Positions 46,086-58,158 are shown, numbered from the stretch's first letter. The stretch is 64,000 bases of DNA from Conus ventricosus (GCA_018398815.1 CM031604.1:62124787-62188786); one strand, 5' to 3'. Notes: generated by a model not told the origin, from the letters alone. Program-made: numbers and translations.

Positions 46086-46285
46086 AAAGAGAGTGTGATT
46101 CGGAGTTTAGTTCTTTATATATAGATATAAAGCTTTTCAGTTAAGAGAAACAATGCTATCATAATCCTTTTTATATTGCATTTGTAGGGACTCGTGATTC
46201 TGCTGTACTTACCATAACAATTTTCTGTAATGTTGTTATCGCCCTCATCATATGGGGCTATGGCCTTAAATGATTAAATCATCTG
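46086..46285 (+). mobile_element. LINE 3'-end fragment
   Basis: About 200 nt ending in CCCTCATCATATGGGG and GGGGCTATGGCCTT (46254-46267), the same 3' signature as the LINE copies at 40662 and 45913. It is heavily 5'-truncated and non-coding. The left boundary is the end of minisatellite. No target duplication could be assigned. Confidence 0.65.
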
Positions 46286-46550
46286 AATCTCTCTGCTCTC
46301 TCTGAATCTCTCTGGATTTCCTTTTCCTTGCTTTGCTCTTCCCTCCCAAAAACTTGTTTCAGGTTTGTTATTTGTTTTCAGACTATTTCTCGAATGCAAA
46401 CGTTCATGTTCAATTTTTTGCAGCCAATCCATTGTTCAAAAATTCAGTGAGTACCGTGTATTAAGCATTTTGCTTGTTGTACTCGTCTTATATGTTATGG
46501 CTGCTTTTGTGTGTACTTCTTGAATAAATTCGTTTTAAACCAATCTCTCT
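46286..46550 (+). mobile_element. Possible further LINE or retroposon 3' fragment
   Basis: Unique sequence between minisatellite-like pieces, ending AATAAA (near 46523) then TTCGTTTTAAACC directly against TC/TGCTGGTGCAC repeat. It lacks the GGGGCTATGGCC signature, so the assignment rests on context only. Confidence 0.35.
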
Positions 46551-46559
46551 GCTGGTGCA

Positions 46560-46644
<85 letters not shown>

Positions 46645-46665
46645 CTCTCTGCTGGTGCATGTAAA
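46551..46665 (+). repeat. TC / TGCTGGTGCA minisatellite, far right block
   Basis: CTGCTGGTGCACG, about 90 nt of (TC)n, then CTGCTGGTGCATG. It is the last recognisable piece of the array. Confidence 0.9.
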
Positions 46666-46884
46666 GACGGACAATACGCGGAGAGACAGAGGACTGAGGG
46701 GGGAGACGACTGGGCATGGTTCTTGCGTTCATGCTGAGGGGAGAAACGACTAGGGGCATTGGGTTCTTGTCTGTTCACTGCCCACGCATTTTTGGCGTCT
46801 TTTGAATGTTTAATCCCGCGCCCCGCCTGCTCCCGTGCTGCCCGCGTAATCGGCGTGTTTCCCTCACCTTTAGGATGCCTGGTT

Positions 46885-47062
46885 CTCGATGACCCCAACG
46901 AGAGAGAGAGAGAGAGAGAGAGTTCTTGATGAACAGAGAGAGAGAGAGGTGCAAGTTCTTGATGACCGGGAGAGGACGACGACAGGAGAGGAGAGAGAGA
47001 GGAGAAGGGGGGTATATCACATGGGCAAGCGCGGGGGGGGGGGGGGGGGGGGGGGGGGAGGG
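46885..47062. repeat. (GA)n block and G run
   Basis: GAGA repeats around 46900-47010 with a repeated GTTCTTGATGA phrase (near 46921 and 46954), then a G run at about 47033-47059. Confidence 0.9.
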
Positions 47063-47124
47063 GGGTTGGCGGGCACACACATAATCCAAATAATATCATC
47101 CCTCCCCTCTCTCTCTCATATGAA

Positions 47125-47150
47125 TGCGCGCGCGCGCGCGCACACACACA

Positions 47151-47186
<36 letters not shown>

Positions 47187-47187
47187 C

Positions 47188-47222
<35 letters not shown>

Positions 47223-47243
47223 CACACACACACACACACCACT
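47125..47243. repeat. (GC)n-(AC)n-(ACGC)n block
   Basis: About 17 nt of alternating GC pass directly into AC, then ACGC, then AC repeats. Alternating purine-pyrimidine DNA of this kind favours Z-DNA. Confidence 0.95.
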
Positions 47244-47614
47244 ACCTCCGTCTATCCCATCTACTTACACCATCACCACATTCCAGACTCGGTCGAATCG
47301 TGAAGTAAGCGATGAATGACTGAGACGAATCGGTTGACAGAAAACAGCGACACACAGACCCCCGCCCCCTCCACCTCTCTCCAACCCCCTCCACTCCCCT
47401 CCCACGCGGCGACGGGCTAGAGTTCCCCATAGTTCACATAACATTGTAGGTGAAAACCACAGTTGGGGGCAGAGAGTGAGAAACAGAATGGTCAGCGGGT
47501 ACAACGCTGAGGTCAACTAGCACTTCTCCCCGACTCTGGGGCTCGGACGACGTGTTGATTTGTTACTGTGACATTTCTGTTCCCATTGCACGTGTGCAGC
47601 CGTGATGGTGCCAG

Positions 47615-47615
<1 letters not shown>
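47244..47615. other. Intergenic, no gene recognised
   Basis: C-rich in part. No credible frame. Confidence 0.45.
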
Positions 47616-47689
<74 letters not shown>

Positions 47690-47690
47690 G
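47616..47690. repeat. (GT)n microsatellite, about 35 units
   Basis: One of the longest uninterrupted dinucleotide runs in the window. Confidence 0.97.
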
Positions 47691-48495
47691 GAAGGAGGCA
47701 GGGGTAGGGTGTATGTATAATCGTGTTTTAGGGACGGGATGCATAACAAAACGAGAGTAAAAGGCAGCATTTTAGGCTGTAGGCTTACTGAAACCAAGCC
47801 CAAATACAAATAAACACACACACAAAAAGAGTGAAAGGCAACTCTTCTTTAACACAATGCAAAATCAGAGTAGTGAATGTTCCTTAAATTTGTGTTCTTC
47901 AAACATCACGAACAACAGACTGTAAAAAAAGAGTGCAGTAACCAATAGAAACAGAGTTATGAATGTTCGACAAATAAGTTTTCATCAAACAGTACAAATA
48001 TCTGACTTGAAAAGTGCAGAAACCAATGCTTTACAGACCATAGCCCGACATGACTGTCATTCTCATGCTAAAGGCGATCCTGGTAGTATTATTTTATGCA
48101 TTTCTATCCCTGTTTGTTGGGTTTTTTTCTGATGTCTGAAGAAGTCGATTGTTAAGTATCAACTATGCGTTGTGTCGCGTTTTGTTTTATTATTTGTATT
48201 TTGGCTCAAACGGATGCACTTTTTCAGGGGGAGGAGAGATAGAGAGGGGGGAGGGGTTTCGAAGATAAAACTTCCCATACTTGGATGATTTACAGAGGCG
48301 GGAGGGGAAGGAGACTTGTAGAGTGTCAGTTTATAACGGAGAGAGAATCGCAGAGGGCCAGAGTGGAGTACTACATGATTAGAAAACGGAGACAAAAGAG
48401 GGACGTTGCGGCCCGTTTCTTGTTTTAATACTGAGAGAGAGGAGAGAGAGATGTGAGAGGAGAGAAGGGGAAAGGGGGGTGGGGGGTTAAGGTGT
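47691..48495. other. Intergenic, no gene recognised
   Basis: AT-rich unique sequence, then GA-rich sequence from about 48220. No family recognised. Confidence 0.5.
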
Positions 48496-48507
48496 TAAAA
48501 AAATACA

Positions 48508-48545
48508 TGTTATATATATCTATATATATATATATATCTAATATA
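48508..48545. repeat. (TA)n tract
   Basis: ATATATAT with two C interruptions. Confidence 0.93.
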
Positions 48546-48549
48546 CCGT

Positions 48550-48949
48550 GTTAGCTTGGAGAAAATAATCAAAAACGAACCAACAAATCTTTCTTAATGA
48601 CATGAAGAGAAAGAGTGAGAAGAAATGAGGCTGCAGTTTCGACGATTGCAAACCAAATCGAGAAATGGATCGGTCCATAACGCTGGAATGTCGGTTCAAA
48701 TGTCCCCCTTTGCAGTTTGTCTACCAACAGACCCATTGCATATTTTTTCGGGCGGAGACTGATGATAATTTACGTTCTCAGGTGTCGAGGTTCTGCGTAT
48801 GGTTGGCGGAGTGGAGGTGTCAGAAGGTTGTCACCACTCGCGGTTGTCCACCACCACAGTGTGCGGCGTGTTTGGGCTCGACGGTGAACATTGCTGAGTG
48901 TGTGCTGCTGTCAGCGGACGGATGCCCAGGTTCAAAAGAGTGGGTGTGT

Positions 48950-48980
<31 letters not shown>

Positions 48981-50065
48981 GAGACGTCCTAAAACTGGAA
49001 AAAAATGTAAGGGGAGGGGGGAGAGAGAGAGAGGGGGGGGGGGGGATTGGAGTGGTAGGCGGGACGGGAGGTACATTTCCTGGTATAGATTTTAAACACA
49101 TCCATCTTGGGGCCACGTTTGACATTGAAGTGAATATATGAGAGAGAGACGAGAGAGAGAGAGGGGGGGGGTTAGTTAAATGTTCTTTATATATTACATT
49201 TTGACAGTCGTTCCTTTGTTGCATGGATATCAGTCATAAAGTTGCCTCAAAAAAACAAAACAAACGAACAAAAATCCTATATTCTTTCAATTGGTAGCCA
49301 TGGACACGAGTGCCTCGTGCACACCCCCCAGCACCACGGCGCCATCTTTCTAATCTGCGGCTTTCACGAGTACGAGGGGTGCTCTTTCCTTTATGGATGG
49401 AGAAAAGACAAGCAACTCAATCGGTTCCCACACATGCAACACACTTTTCTCGTGGGCCCCGCCCCACCCCCCTTTTTCCATTTTTTCCTTTTTTTTTTCT
49501 TTTTTTTATGTCCTTTATATATCTATATATATATATAATATATTTTTATTTTTTCCCCACCTGGGGTTTGATACAGTTTTGGGTTAGATTAAGGTGCGGC
49601 TCTAGTTTTTGGGTAAGAGTTGCTGTAGGGTTAGGGTTAGGACTATCGAGTGGTCCATGCATTCCCGCGGTTGAAGAGTCTTCGGTTTGCGTCTTCAATT
49701 CCCATCTGCTACGCAGTAGCGTTCTGCCCTGGGTCACCCCTCTCTCTTCGTTACAGCAGACACATTGCATATGAGACTCGGGAGATAAAGAATGGAGCTA
49801 GGACGTTGAAATTGACTCCTAAAAAGTGTCGGCTGTGGAGAGGTTTTTGATCGCGACCCGCCCCTAAGGATCTTTCGTCCGGCTCTCGTTAGAAATGTTT
49901 TCGGAAAGGGTGGACGCACTTGAAATGTGGTCAGAAGGGAGTTACACACGTGATTTTTTAGAGTGTTCTCCCATTACATCATTTTCTGTGTCAGCGTCCT
50001 TTGTCTCGTCTCTTTCTGTCATTATCTGTCTCCGTTCTGTCTTTCTGCCCCCCCCTCCTCTCTTG
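48550..50065. other. Intergenic with small simple repeats, no gene recognised
   Basis: (GT)n then a G run at about 48944-48982, GA/G-rich at 49015-49050, T-rich and TATA tracts near 49485-49555 and two tandem GGGTTA units near 49626-49640. The 158-codon frame at 48665-49141 has a Cys-rich first half but runs into translated repeats. I do not recognise it. Confidence 0.45.
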
Positions 50066-50085
50066 CTCTCGTCTCTCTCTCTCTC

Positions 50086-50136
<51 letters not shown>

Positions 50137-50260
50137 TGGGTGTGTGTGGTGTGTGTGTCGTGTGTGTGTGTGTGTGTGTGTGAGACTCTCTGACCGTTCT
50201 GCTGCTGTTTCTTTTTCTCTCTCTCTGCCATCTCTTCTCTCTCTCTTCTCTCTTGCGTGT
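50066..50260. repeat. (TC)n-(GT)n composite
   Basis: TC repeats at about 50072-50120 switch directly to GT repeats at about 50120-50182, then TC again. Confidence 0.95.
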
Positions 50261-50400
50261 GGGTGGTATAAGCACGCGAATGCGACTCGTTTAAGCGTCG
50301 CGTATCAAAACGTTCAACGCAACCGAACTTCCTATCAAATGCAACTTTATGACTTGTGCTCGACGCTCAAACCTTTCCTACATTCCCGTCCCCTCTACAG

Positions 50401-50437
<37 letters not shown>
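50401..50437. repeat. C homopolymer (37 nt)
   Basis: Uninterrupted C run. C-rich sequence continues to about 50545. Confidence 0.97.
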
Positions 50438-50439
<2 letters not shown>

Positions 50440-50950
50440 TTCTCCGCATTCCCAAACATCTCACCACCCTATCCACTCCACCTCCGCCAACAGCCCCTTC
50501 CCCTCCCCACCCCACCAGCTTCCCCACCCTCAATCCGTCTCAGTCTACAGCGTGGTGAGATAGACGCTTACATCCAAGCCCTACTGAAGGCACGGAAGGG
50601 CCGACTAAAAACATCACGCTATCCAGCAGATGATCTCCCATCAATAAGGCTGGCAGGGAAGGAGAGGGGAGAACAAAGGTGAACGTGGGTGAGTGAAGGG
50701 GGTGGGGGGGGATAGAGTGGGGATGGTGGGAGGAGTGGGGGGGGGTCTATGGTCGGTGACGACTCAATGAGCAAACGCGTGCTCTCTTCTCTCTCTTCTC
50801 TCTTCTCTCTCTCGGTAAGCTACTACTGTCTCAGGAACTTTATGTCAAATTGTGTGGTATACCTTTTCCCGGACAATAGATTGCATTACATCCCTCCTGT
50901 CGCTCACTTTTGACTTCTCAAGAACAATCTAATTGAAGTTCCTTCTGTGC
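50440..50950. other. Intergenic, no gene recognised
   Basis: C-rich then G-rich (about 50700-50745), with a TC patch at about 50790-50812. No gene-like frame. Confidence 0.45.
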
Positions 50951-50954
50951 GGGG

Positions 50955-51100
50955 AGACAACACACGGACACACACACACACACACACCACCCAACACACA
51001 ACACACACACACACGCGGCGCGCGCGCGCGCGCATGCACGCACACCACCCAACAACAGAGTGTGTGTGTGTGTGACGAGAGAGAGAGAGAGCGAGAGAGG
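50955..51100. repeat. (AC)n-(GC)n-(GT)n-(GA)n composite
   Basis: AC repeats, alternating GC at about 51018-51033, GTGT at about 51059-51074, then GAGA. All four dinucleotide classes occur within 150 nt. Confidence 0.93.
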
Positions 51101-51910
51101 ATGGGCTTTGGCGTTCTCTTGGGGTTAGGACGAAGACGGGATTGGGAATGGGAGAGGGGAACGAGGGGGAAAGAATTTGCTGTGGGTGTCTGGGGAAAGG
51201 TGGTCAACATTTAAAACGCTTCTTTCTTTCTTCTGTCCCCCACTGGTTGGCGACGAACAGTTCGAAAGCCACAGAGCGCTTCGCCCGCCACCGTCGACCA
51301 ACAGATAGGTATGTTCAGTCAACGAGGGTGAAGAGAGTCGAACACTGAAAAGCCAGGGATCCTTGGGTCAGCGAACTGATAGAGAAAAATGGACTCCAGC
51401 GTAGGGCTTGCCGCGGTGCCTTTAGGCGGTTTGCACAACATCAGTTCACTGCTTGGACGGCAAGGGTGATACTATTGATTACGGGAAGCGCTGGTAAAAA
51501 AACAAAAAAATAAAAATAAAATAAACTAAAATAACACATCTCGTTCGTCCACGTGTCGACAGGTGTGTGGCACGTGTAGCGTGGGAAAAGTGAAGCGATG
51601 GCTCTGGAAAGCGGATTTACCTTGAGGACATGCAGAACAAGGCCCAACCTACGTCGGCGGAATTCGAGCCAGGTGCTCCCGTGTCACGTGTCGTCTCAGC
51701 CAGAGGTGATTCCGTTGAACGTTCTTAAACCGCATCTTTATGTCCGGTGATCACTCGTGTCCCACCTCGTTGTCTCTCTTGTCTTTGTCCCCAATGTCCA
51801 TGATTTTGCTGGAAGTGCTTGAAAGAGGAATTTTGGTGGAAAAAAGGGGGACGGGTGGGGGTTGAATTCGTGTCTGAGCTAACGTTCCCCCGCGGACGGA
51901 GCACGCGCAC
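51101..51910. other. Intergenic, no gene recognised
   Basis: Unique sequence with an A-rich patch at about 51497-51535. No recognisable coding or RNA gene. Confidence 0.45.
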
Positions 51911-51917
51911 AACCGCG

Positions 51918-52035
51918 TTTACGCGCGCGCGCGCGCGCACACACCCCACACACACACACCACACAACCACACTCACACACATTCACACACACCAATCTCT
52001 CTCTTTCTCTTCTTCTCTATATATATATTTTTTTT
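51918..52035. repeat. (GC)n-(AC)n, (TC)n and T-run composite
   Basis: Alternating GC at 51921-51938 passes into AC repeats, then TC, then TATA and a T run near 52027-52036. Confidence 0.93.
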
Positions 52036-52164
52036 TTCCCCCATCCACCACTTGAGGCACATACTGTTAGTTAGGCAGTATTAACTACCATGCAGCTATT
52101 GGATGCTTATCTCCCCTATTTCTTCAATCTAAGACATAGAGAAGCCTTTGTTTATACTTTCTTA

Positions 52165-52211
52165 TAGTAATATATATAGATATATATATATATATATCTC
52201 ATACACACCCA

Positions 52212-52244
<33 letters not shown>

Positions 52245-52620
52245 ACACAGCAATGCCAATTGCACGCGCGCGCACATTCACACACGCACACACACACGCG
52301 TGACATTCACGCACACACCACACGCATACACACACACACGCAAACACACACACACACACAACACACACACACACACACACACCACCAAACACACACACAC
52401 ACACAGCATACCACACACACCACACACACACACACACACACAACACCCACACACAACACACACACGGCATACACACACACGCATGCATGACCGCGCGTGC
52501 ACATTCACACACGCACACACACACGCGTGCACCATTCACACCACGCCCACCACGCAAATACCCCCACAAACACACCACACACCCACACACACACACACAC
52601 ACCCACACACACACAAACAA
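52165..52620. repeat. (AT)n then about 420 nt of (AC)n
   Basis: TATA repeats at about 52168-52197, then AC repeats with CGCACG and CATG interruptions to 52620. A phrase of the form GCGTGCACATTCACACACGC appears near 52265 and again near 52495, so part of the block is itself duplicated at about 230 nt spacing. Confidence 0.93.
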
Positions 52621-52744
52621 TATAGCAAGCCAGGATGCGGCTTTCTCATCACTTCAGAGATGGGTGGGGGAGGAATGAGGGACCTGTGGGGAATGGGAGG
52701 GGACTTACCCGTCTCTCCGTTTTCCGGCTGTTCTTCAACAGGGT

Positions 52745-52848
52745 CTCCACCCCCCTCTCTCTCTGTCTCTGTCTCTCTCCTCTCTCTTCTCTCTCTCTTC
52801 CCTCTCTCCTCTATACTCTCTCTCTCTCTCTCTCTCTCTCATCTCAGA
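52745..52848. repeat. (TC)n block
   Basis: TCTC repeats with CTG and CCT interruptions. Confidence 0.93.
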
Positions 52849-52849
52849 G

Positions 52850-54660
52850 CTCACCGATAGAGTTGTACCACTCTCTCAATCTCTCTCCTTGCGTTCTGCG
52901 GCGTCCTCTATACCTGACGCCTGCGTCTTTCCCCCTACTTTTTTTTTTCTTTTTTATTTTCTTTTTTCTTTTTCGTTGTCTTAAACTTCTCCACCACATC
53001 ACACACCCTTTACCAGCCGGCCTCCCCTCCCAGTACAGAGAGAGAGAGACCCCAGAGAGAGACACGTCTGCTTCCCAAGGTTGTACCGGTGCCATCTGCC
53101 TAGTAAAGGAGAAGGGGGTGCAGGGGGGTGGGGGGGTGCAGGGGGGGGGGGACGCGAGGAATGAAGGTAGGAAATGAATGATGGGCTTATTTGCCGCGCT
53201 CTTGTTGTGGGAGAGCGGGGGTTGCCTAGAGCGAGGGCCCCGTGATTCTTGTTGCCTAGCCCGCCTGCAAAGCCCTCGGCAGTTCCTCGGCAGACGTGAG
53301 TTTTTGTGGGGTCCCCTATTTCACCCCTTGATGGGGCTCCCGGAGTTAGGAGGCTGCTGCAATGTTGCGCAGAGGAGGTGTGGGGGGGATAAGGAGGCTT
53401 CTTTGGGTTGTTGGGTCCCGGCAATGTTTGATTTCGGTGTGTCTGTCAGTTCTGTCTGTCTGAGTGAGTGTGTCTGGCTGAATCATAGACTGTGTTTGTG
53501 TTTCTCCCCCCACCACCCCCCACCCCCTCTTCTTTGCCTTCTCTTTGTCTCTCATTTTGTGCAGAAAAAAACACGGCCAACGTTGAATTGTGAATAGTCT
53601 CGTGTCAAATGACAGACCAAGTACCCACCTCGGACAGGGGTAATCGACCGTGTCAGTCTGAGTCGGAGCGTTTCATGTTCTTACTCATATGTTCTTTTTT
53701 AATATATGGCGGTCATATCTGTTACATATATTGATTCCTCATAATTAGCACTGAAACCGACTCTTCCTCCCTCTTCCATTCTTTTTTTTGTTCCTCTATT
53801 TATAAAGGTACTGTTTTATTACGCGTGTTAGTGTCATTTATTGCACTCGTAGTAATTACTGCATGTTTCAACTTCAGCATGTCACACCTTTAGGCCACTT
53901 TTAGCATAATTTACCTCTTTTGTATGCGGGATAAATAATCATATTCAGTCATGTCCTTTAATTTGTTGTTTGGACGTGATTTGAAAAAAAGAAAGAAAAA
54001 CCGAACAACAAAAAACGTTTTTGTGTGTTTGTTTGCCTAAATCGGCTGTGCTTTTTTTTTTTTTTTTTTAAATTTCAAATTGATGTTTTTGATTGTTACA
54101 CTGCTGTGTGTGAACAACAAACATTCAATTTTTACGATAGCATATCGCAGATTGGCGGGCTGGCCGTGGAAGGGTTATACAATAATATGTATTATCAGTC
54201 TGACAGAACGCACTTCATACGCATAAAACAATTGCATTTGTAACAGGTCTCGTTCCTACCCCCCTCACCCCCCACCCCCTACCCACCCCCAACTGCTGGT
54301 GTGATAGTAGGAAGATAGCTTTACCTTTTTTTTTTTTTCTTCTTTGTACGTTGTTTTGATGTCTTTGTTTGTGTAACCACGCCAATGCCCTGTGACGTGT
54401 GGACTGAGCCACGCTGAGTACGGGGGGTGAGGCGGGCACCGGTTCTAAAACCGACTTCAACAAGAAACAATACCGATTTGAGACAGGTGCGGAAAGGCCA
54501 GTTTTGGTTTTTTTTGGTGTGTGTGGTTTTTTTTCTATTGAGGACGCAAAGATTGAGGATTCGAACTCTTAGTCTGACTGCACCCTCCCCCCGGGCTACA
54601 CTGAGCCTCAACCTCCAGCCAACCCCACCCCTCCCACCCCCCTCACCCGGTCCATCCGCC
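52850..54660. other. Intergenic, no gene recognised
   Basis: T-rich tract at about 52938-52975, G-rich patch at about 53110-53152 and T run near 54052-54070. Open frames up to 141 codons are compositionally biased or overlap antisense frames. No transposon motif was seen. Confidence 0.45.
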
Positions 54661-54669
54661 CAAGAAGGT

Positions 54670-55112
54670 ACCATCCACAGAGAGAGCGAAGAGAGACAGA
54701 CAGACCGAGAGAGATCACTGAAAGAAAGAGAGAGAGAGGGGGAGAACCTCACAGAGAGAGAAGGGAGAGACCTCAGAGCAGAGAGTGAAAAGAAGAGAGA
54801 GAGAGAGCGAAGACGAGAGAGAGAGGGAGCGAGAGACAGACAGGACAGACCGAACAGCAGAGAGAGCTCACTGAAAGAGAGAGAGAGAGCGAGAGGAGGG
54901 AGAGACCTCACAGAGAGGAGCGGGAGAGACTCAGTCAGAGAGAGAGAGAGAGCGACTTTACTGAAGAGAGAGAGAGGAGACCTCGAGAGAGAGGGTGGAG
55001 AGGACCTGACAGGAGATGAGAGAGAGAGAGAGAGAGAGAGATTGAGAGAGAGAGAGAGAGAGAGAGCGACCTTACTGAGAGACAGAGAGAGGAAATAGAA
55101 AGAGACCTTACG

Positions 55113-55149
<37 letters not shown>

Positions 55150-55205
55150 TTGAGAGCGAGACCTTAGAGAGAGAGAGAGAGAGAGAGAGCGAGAGTCTCA
55201 CTGAG
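54670..55205 (+). repeat. (GA)n-based minisatellite with CTCACTGA / CCTTACTGA inserts
   Basis: More than 500 nt of GAGA in which GACCTCACAGAGAG, GCTCACTGAAAGAG and GACCTTACTGAGAG phrases recur at irregular 40-110 nt spacing. The Arg/Glu/Ser-rich and Ser/Leu-rich frames on both strands are artefacts. Confidence 0.85.
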
Positions 55206-55970
55206 GGACTTTCCAGCGAAGTCCCGCCTTAAAGCCGCGCCTATCAAGGTCTTCGTCCGCCTGCCTGCGTAATTACTCCCGGCGCGGATTTTTACCACGT
55301 CTTGAGGCGGCGTTTTGAGACTCGACTCCAACAGCTTATTGTAGATTCATACCCTCCCCACGCCTCCCACTTCCCCCTTCTCAAACCGCACTTCCTCCTG
55401 TTCCTCCTCCCCCCCCCCCCCCCCCTCCCAGCTTCCCATCCTCTACTTTATCCTCAACTTCGGCGTCTATTAAAAATGATAATGTGTGCTCGTAGTCCGT
55501 GGTGATGAATAATAATAGCGATGAGGAGCATGCATCACATTTCACGGATGAGATGAACGCTTTGTCGGTGGTAGCATGCTCTGGCCGCGGCTCGCTGGTT
55601 GCTCTCAACACATGACGGCTAGTTGGTTCAGTGTAGGTGTGTGTGTCTGTGGTGCGTTGCTGTTGTAGGGTTTTTTTTCTGGTTGCTTTTTGTTGTTTGT
55701 GTCGATGTTTATGTTGTTTTGTTGTTTGTTTTAAATGTTAGCAATCACAATATTTCGAGGTGTATCACTTGTTTGTTTTTTCTGTCAGCATTAGAATGTT
55801 TCGAGTTATATGACGTATTTTACGAACTGCGTGATGAATATGTGGTTTCAATGTGAGGATGTCCCTGACAAATATTTGCATGCTGGGGGGGAAAAACATT
55901 GTGTCTGCTGTGATTGGCTTATATTTTGTCGGAAATACAAATTAGACAAACTGTACGAGGCGCAGCGCGC
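55206..55970. other. Intergenic, no gene recognised
   Basis: C run near 55410-55425, then GT- and T-rich sequence. No credible coding frame. Confidence 0.45.
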
Positions 55971-55974
55971 GCGC

Positions 55975-56108
55975 CCCGGCACGCACGCACACCACGCACA
56001 CAGCACACACACACACACCCACACACCCACACACACCAACACATCACTCCACACACACACACACAACACAAAACCCACACACACACACACCCCTACACAC
56101 ACTCAAGA
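55975..56108. repeat. (AC)n / (ACGC)n block
   Basis: CGCACGC then AC repeats with CCCACAC interruptions. Confidence 0.93.
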
Positions 56109-56336
56109 CTCTCAAGATGAAGGATAACACGGACCTTCAGCGGGCTTTTAATCTTGGGGTTGGGGGTGCTTCGAAAGGGCGGAATTATGGCGGCGAAAGA
56201 TGGAGCACGTTCAATTCCCAGGGATTGCGAGCACGTCCGGTCATCGCGCCGCCATGGCCTCTCTGGCGAGCCAGTCCGCCTCTCTTCGTCTGCTGTCTGC
56301 CCGGCTTCTTTGGCCCTTTTTTTCTTTTTCTTTATC

Positions 56337-56339
<3 letters not shown>

Positions 56340-56370
<31 letters not shown>

Positions 56371-56653
56371 CTTTTTCCCTTTGCATCTTGGGTATTCGTC
56401 ATCATGAGTCTTGTTTTTCTTTTGTTTCAGTTTTTTGTCTGTGTGTCTCGGAATATGGATCTCTCTCTTTCTCCTCTCTCATCTGTCTTCTCTCTCTCTC
56501 TCTCTCTCTCTCTCTTCGGTTTAAGTGTCTGCTGTATGTGTTTCGCTCTTTCTTGCCTCTTTGTAGATCTTCTCTGTCTCTCGTTTGTTCTGTACGTCAC
56601 AGTCTGTCTCTCTTCTCCCCCTTTTCCTCTCACTCTTATGTCTCTGTCTTTCT

Positions 56654-56706
<53 letters not shown>

Positions 56707-56818
56707 TCTTGAGGGCTTGGTTGTGAAAAAAATATCGCATATTCCTTCTACCTCAATAAGTATTGGTCTTCGTCTGCTGTTGTCTCACATACGCGCGCGC
56801 TGCGCGCGCAACACACAC

Positions 56819-56849
<31 letters not shown>

Positions 56850-56856
56850 CGCCACA

Positions 56857-56896
<40 letters not shown>

Positions 56897-57068
56897 ACTC
56901 TCCATCTTCTACGCTTACTCTCTCTCTCTCTCTCACTCTCCAAGCCTCTACGCTTACTCTCTCTTCGCTCTCTCTCTCACTCTTCTCTCTCTCTCTGTCT
57001 CTCTCTTCTCTCTCTCTCTCTCTCTCTCTCTATATCTCTCTCTCTCTCTCTCTCCCTCTCTCTCTCGT
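56340..57068. repeat. (GT)n, several (TC)n runs and (AC)n cluster
   Basis: (GT)n at about 56340-56370, (TC)n at about 56489-56515, 56650-56703 and most of 56855-57065, and (AC)n at about 56808-56848. CTACGCTTACTCTCTC recurs near 56909 and 56949, marking a short higher-order repeat. Confidence 0.9.
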
Positions 57069-57470
57069 TGCCTGCTGTTGCATTTGTATTTATAAACTCA
57101 AAAATCTACCCGACGCGCCGCAAGTGTTCGGAGATAAAAAACAAATAATGTGTTGGGTGGCGTTCTTGTGAAGACGACAAACTCCAAATTTCAAAGAAGA
57201 CCGCGGAAAGGTTCCGGGAGGAAAGGCCCCGTTTGAGTTGTAAGCCATCCTTTGAAACTAGTCCGCGGGGCGCGGGGCCCGCGTTGACTGGTTTACGCAA
57301 AATCTTAAGAGTGTATTCTTGCGCCGAAATCGGGATTGTCAAAGACAAATGCGAAAGAGCGCTTCCGGGTCGTTGTTTTGCGGGGAGAAGAAGAAAAACA
57401 GGTTCGTAAAACATTTCAACGGACGTTATCAACACCACCGAGCGAGATGGGAAACTGCTGATCGAAGTGT
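57069..57470. other. Intergenic, no gene recognised
   Basis: Ordinary-complexity sequence with two overlapping antisense frames of chance length. Confidence 0.4.
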
Positions 57471-57471
57471 T

Positions 57472-57995
57472 TTTCTTCTTCTTCGTCTTCTTCTTTCTTC
57501 TTCTTGGTCTCCCTTCTAAAATAAAAACTTCTTTCTTCTTTTCTTCTTCTTCTTTCCCTCTAGCACTTTTTATTATCCTTGTTTTCTGAATATCCTTTCT
57601 CCTCCTTTTCCATCCCTTTTCTTCTTCTTCTCTAGCGTCTTCTTCTTCTTGTTCTTCTTTTTCTTTCTTGTTCTTCTATCTTCTTCTTGTTCTTCTTTCT
57701 TCTTCTTCCTCTTGTTGCTTCTTTTCTCAATCGTCTGTTCTTTTTCTTTTTCCTCATTCTCTCTCTTCCACTTTTTTTCGATCCTTTTTACCGTATCTTC
57801 TTCTTCTTCTTCTCTTTCTCTCCTTGTTCTCTTCCACTTCCTCTTGTTCTGCTCTTCCTCTTTGTGCTTCTTGTCTCAGACTTCATCTCCTATTCGTTCT
57901 TATCCTCCTATTACACCCCCCACCCCGCACCCCGCCCGTCGTTTTCCTTACCCCTATTTTACCTTCTTTCCCTTTCCTTCTTCTTGTTTAATATC
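57472..57995. repeat. (CTT)n-rich polypyrimidine tract
   Basis: About 500 nt of C/T-rich sequence dominated by TTC/CTT, including recurring TTCTTCTTGTTCTTCTTTC. The Phe/Leu/Ser frames here are artefacts. Confidence 0.9.
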
Positions 57996-58079
57996 CCGGA
58001 CCACTTGAGGCAGCGTGTGTGGTTCTGTTTTCAGGCGTGTTTCCTGCAGATCCACATAACAGAGATTGTGGCGGTTCTT

Positions 58080-58099
58080 GATCTCTCTCTCTCTCTTAT

Positions 58100-58137
<38 letters not shown>

Positions 58138-58158
58138 TCTCTCCTCTCTCTCTCAGCT
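58080..58158. repeat. (TC)n microsatellite
   Basis: TCTC repeats with few interruptions. Confidence 0.95.

Noticed and set aside
48665..49141. 158-codon Cys-containing frame
   Set aside because: The second half is translated (GT)n and G runs. The first half matches nothing I recognise.
49620..49645. Interstitial telomere (GGGTTA units)
   Set aside because: Only about two tandem units, too short to distinguish from chance.
56150..56260. tRNA gene or SINE (GTTCAATTCCC string near 56210)
   Set aside because: No matching A box at the right distance and no cloverleaf visible.
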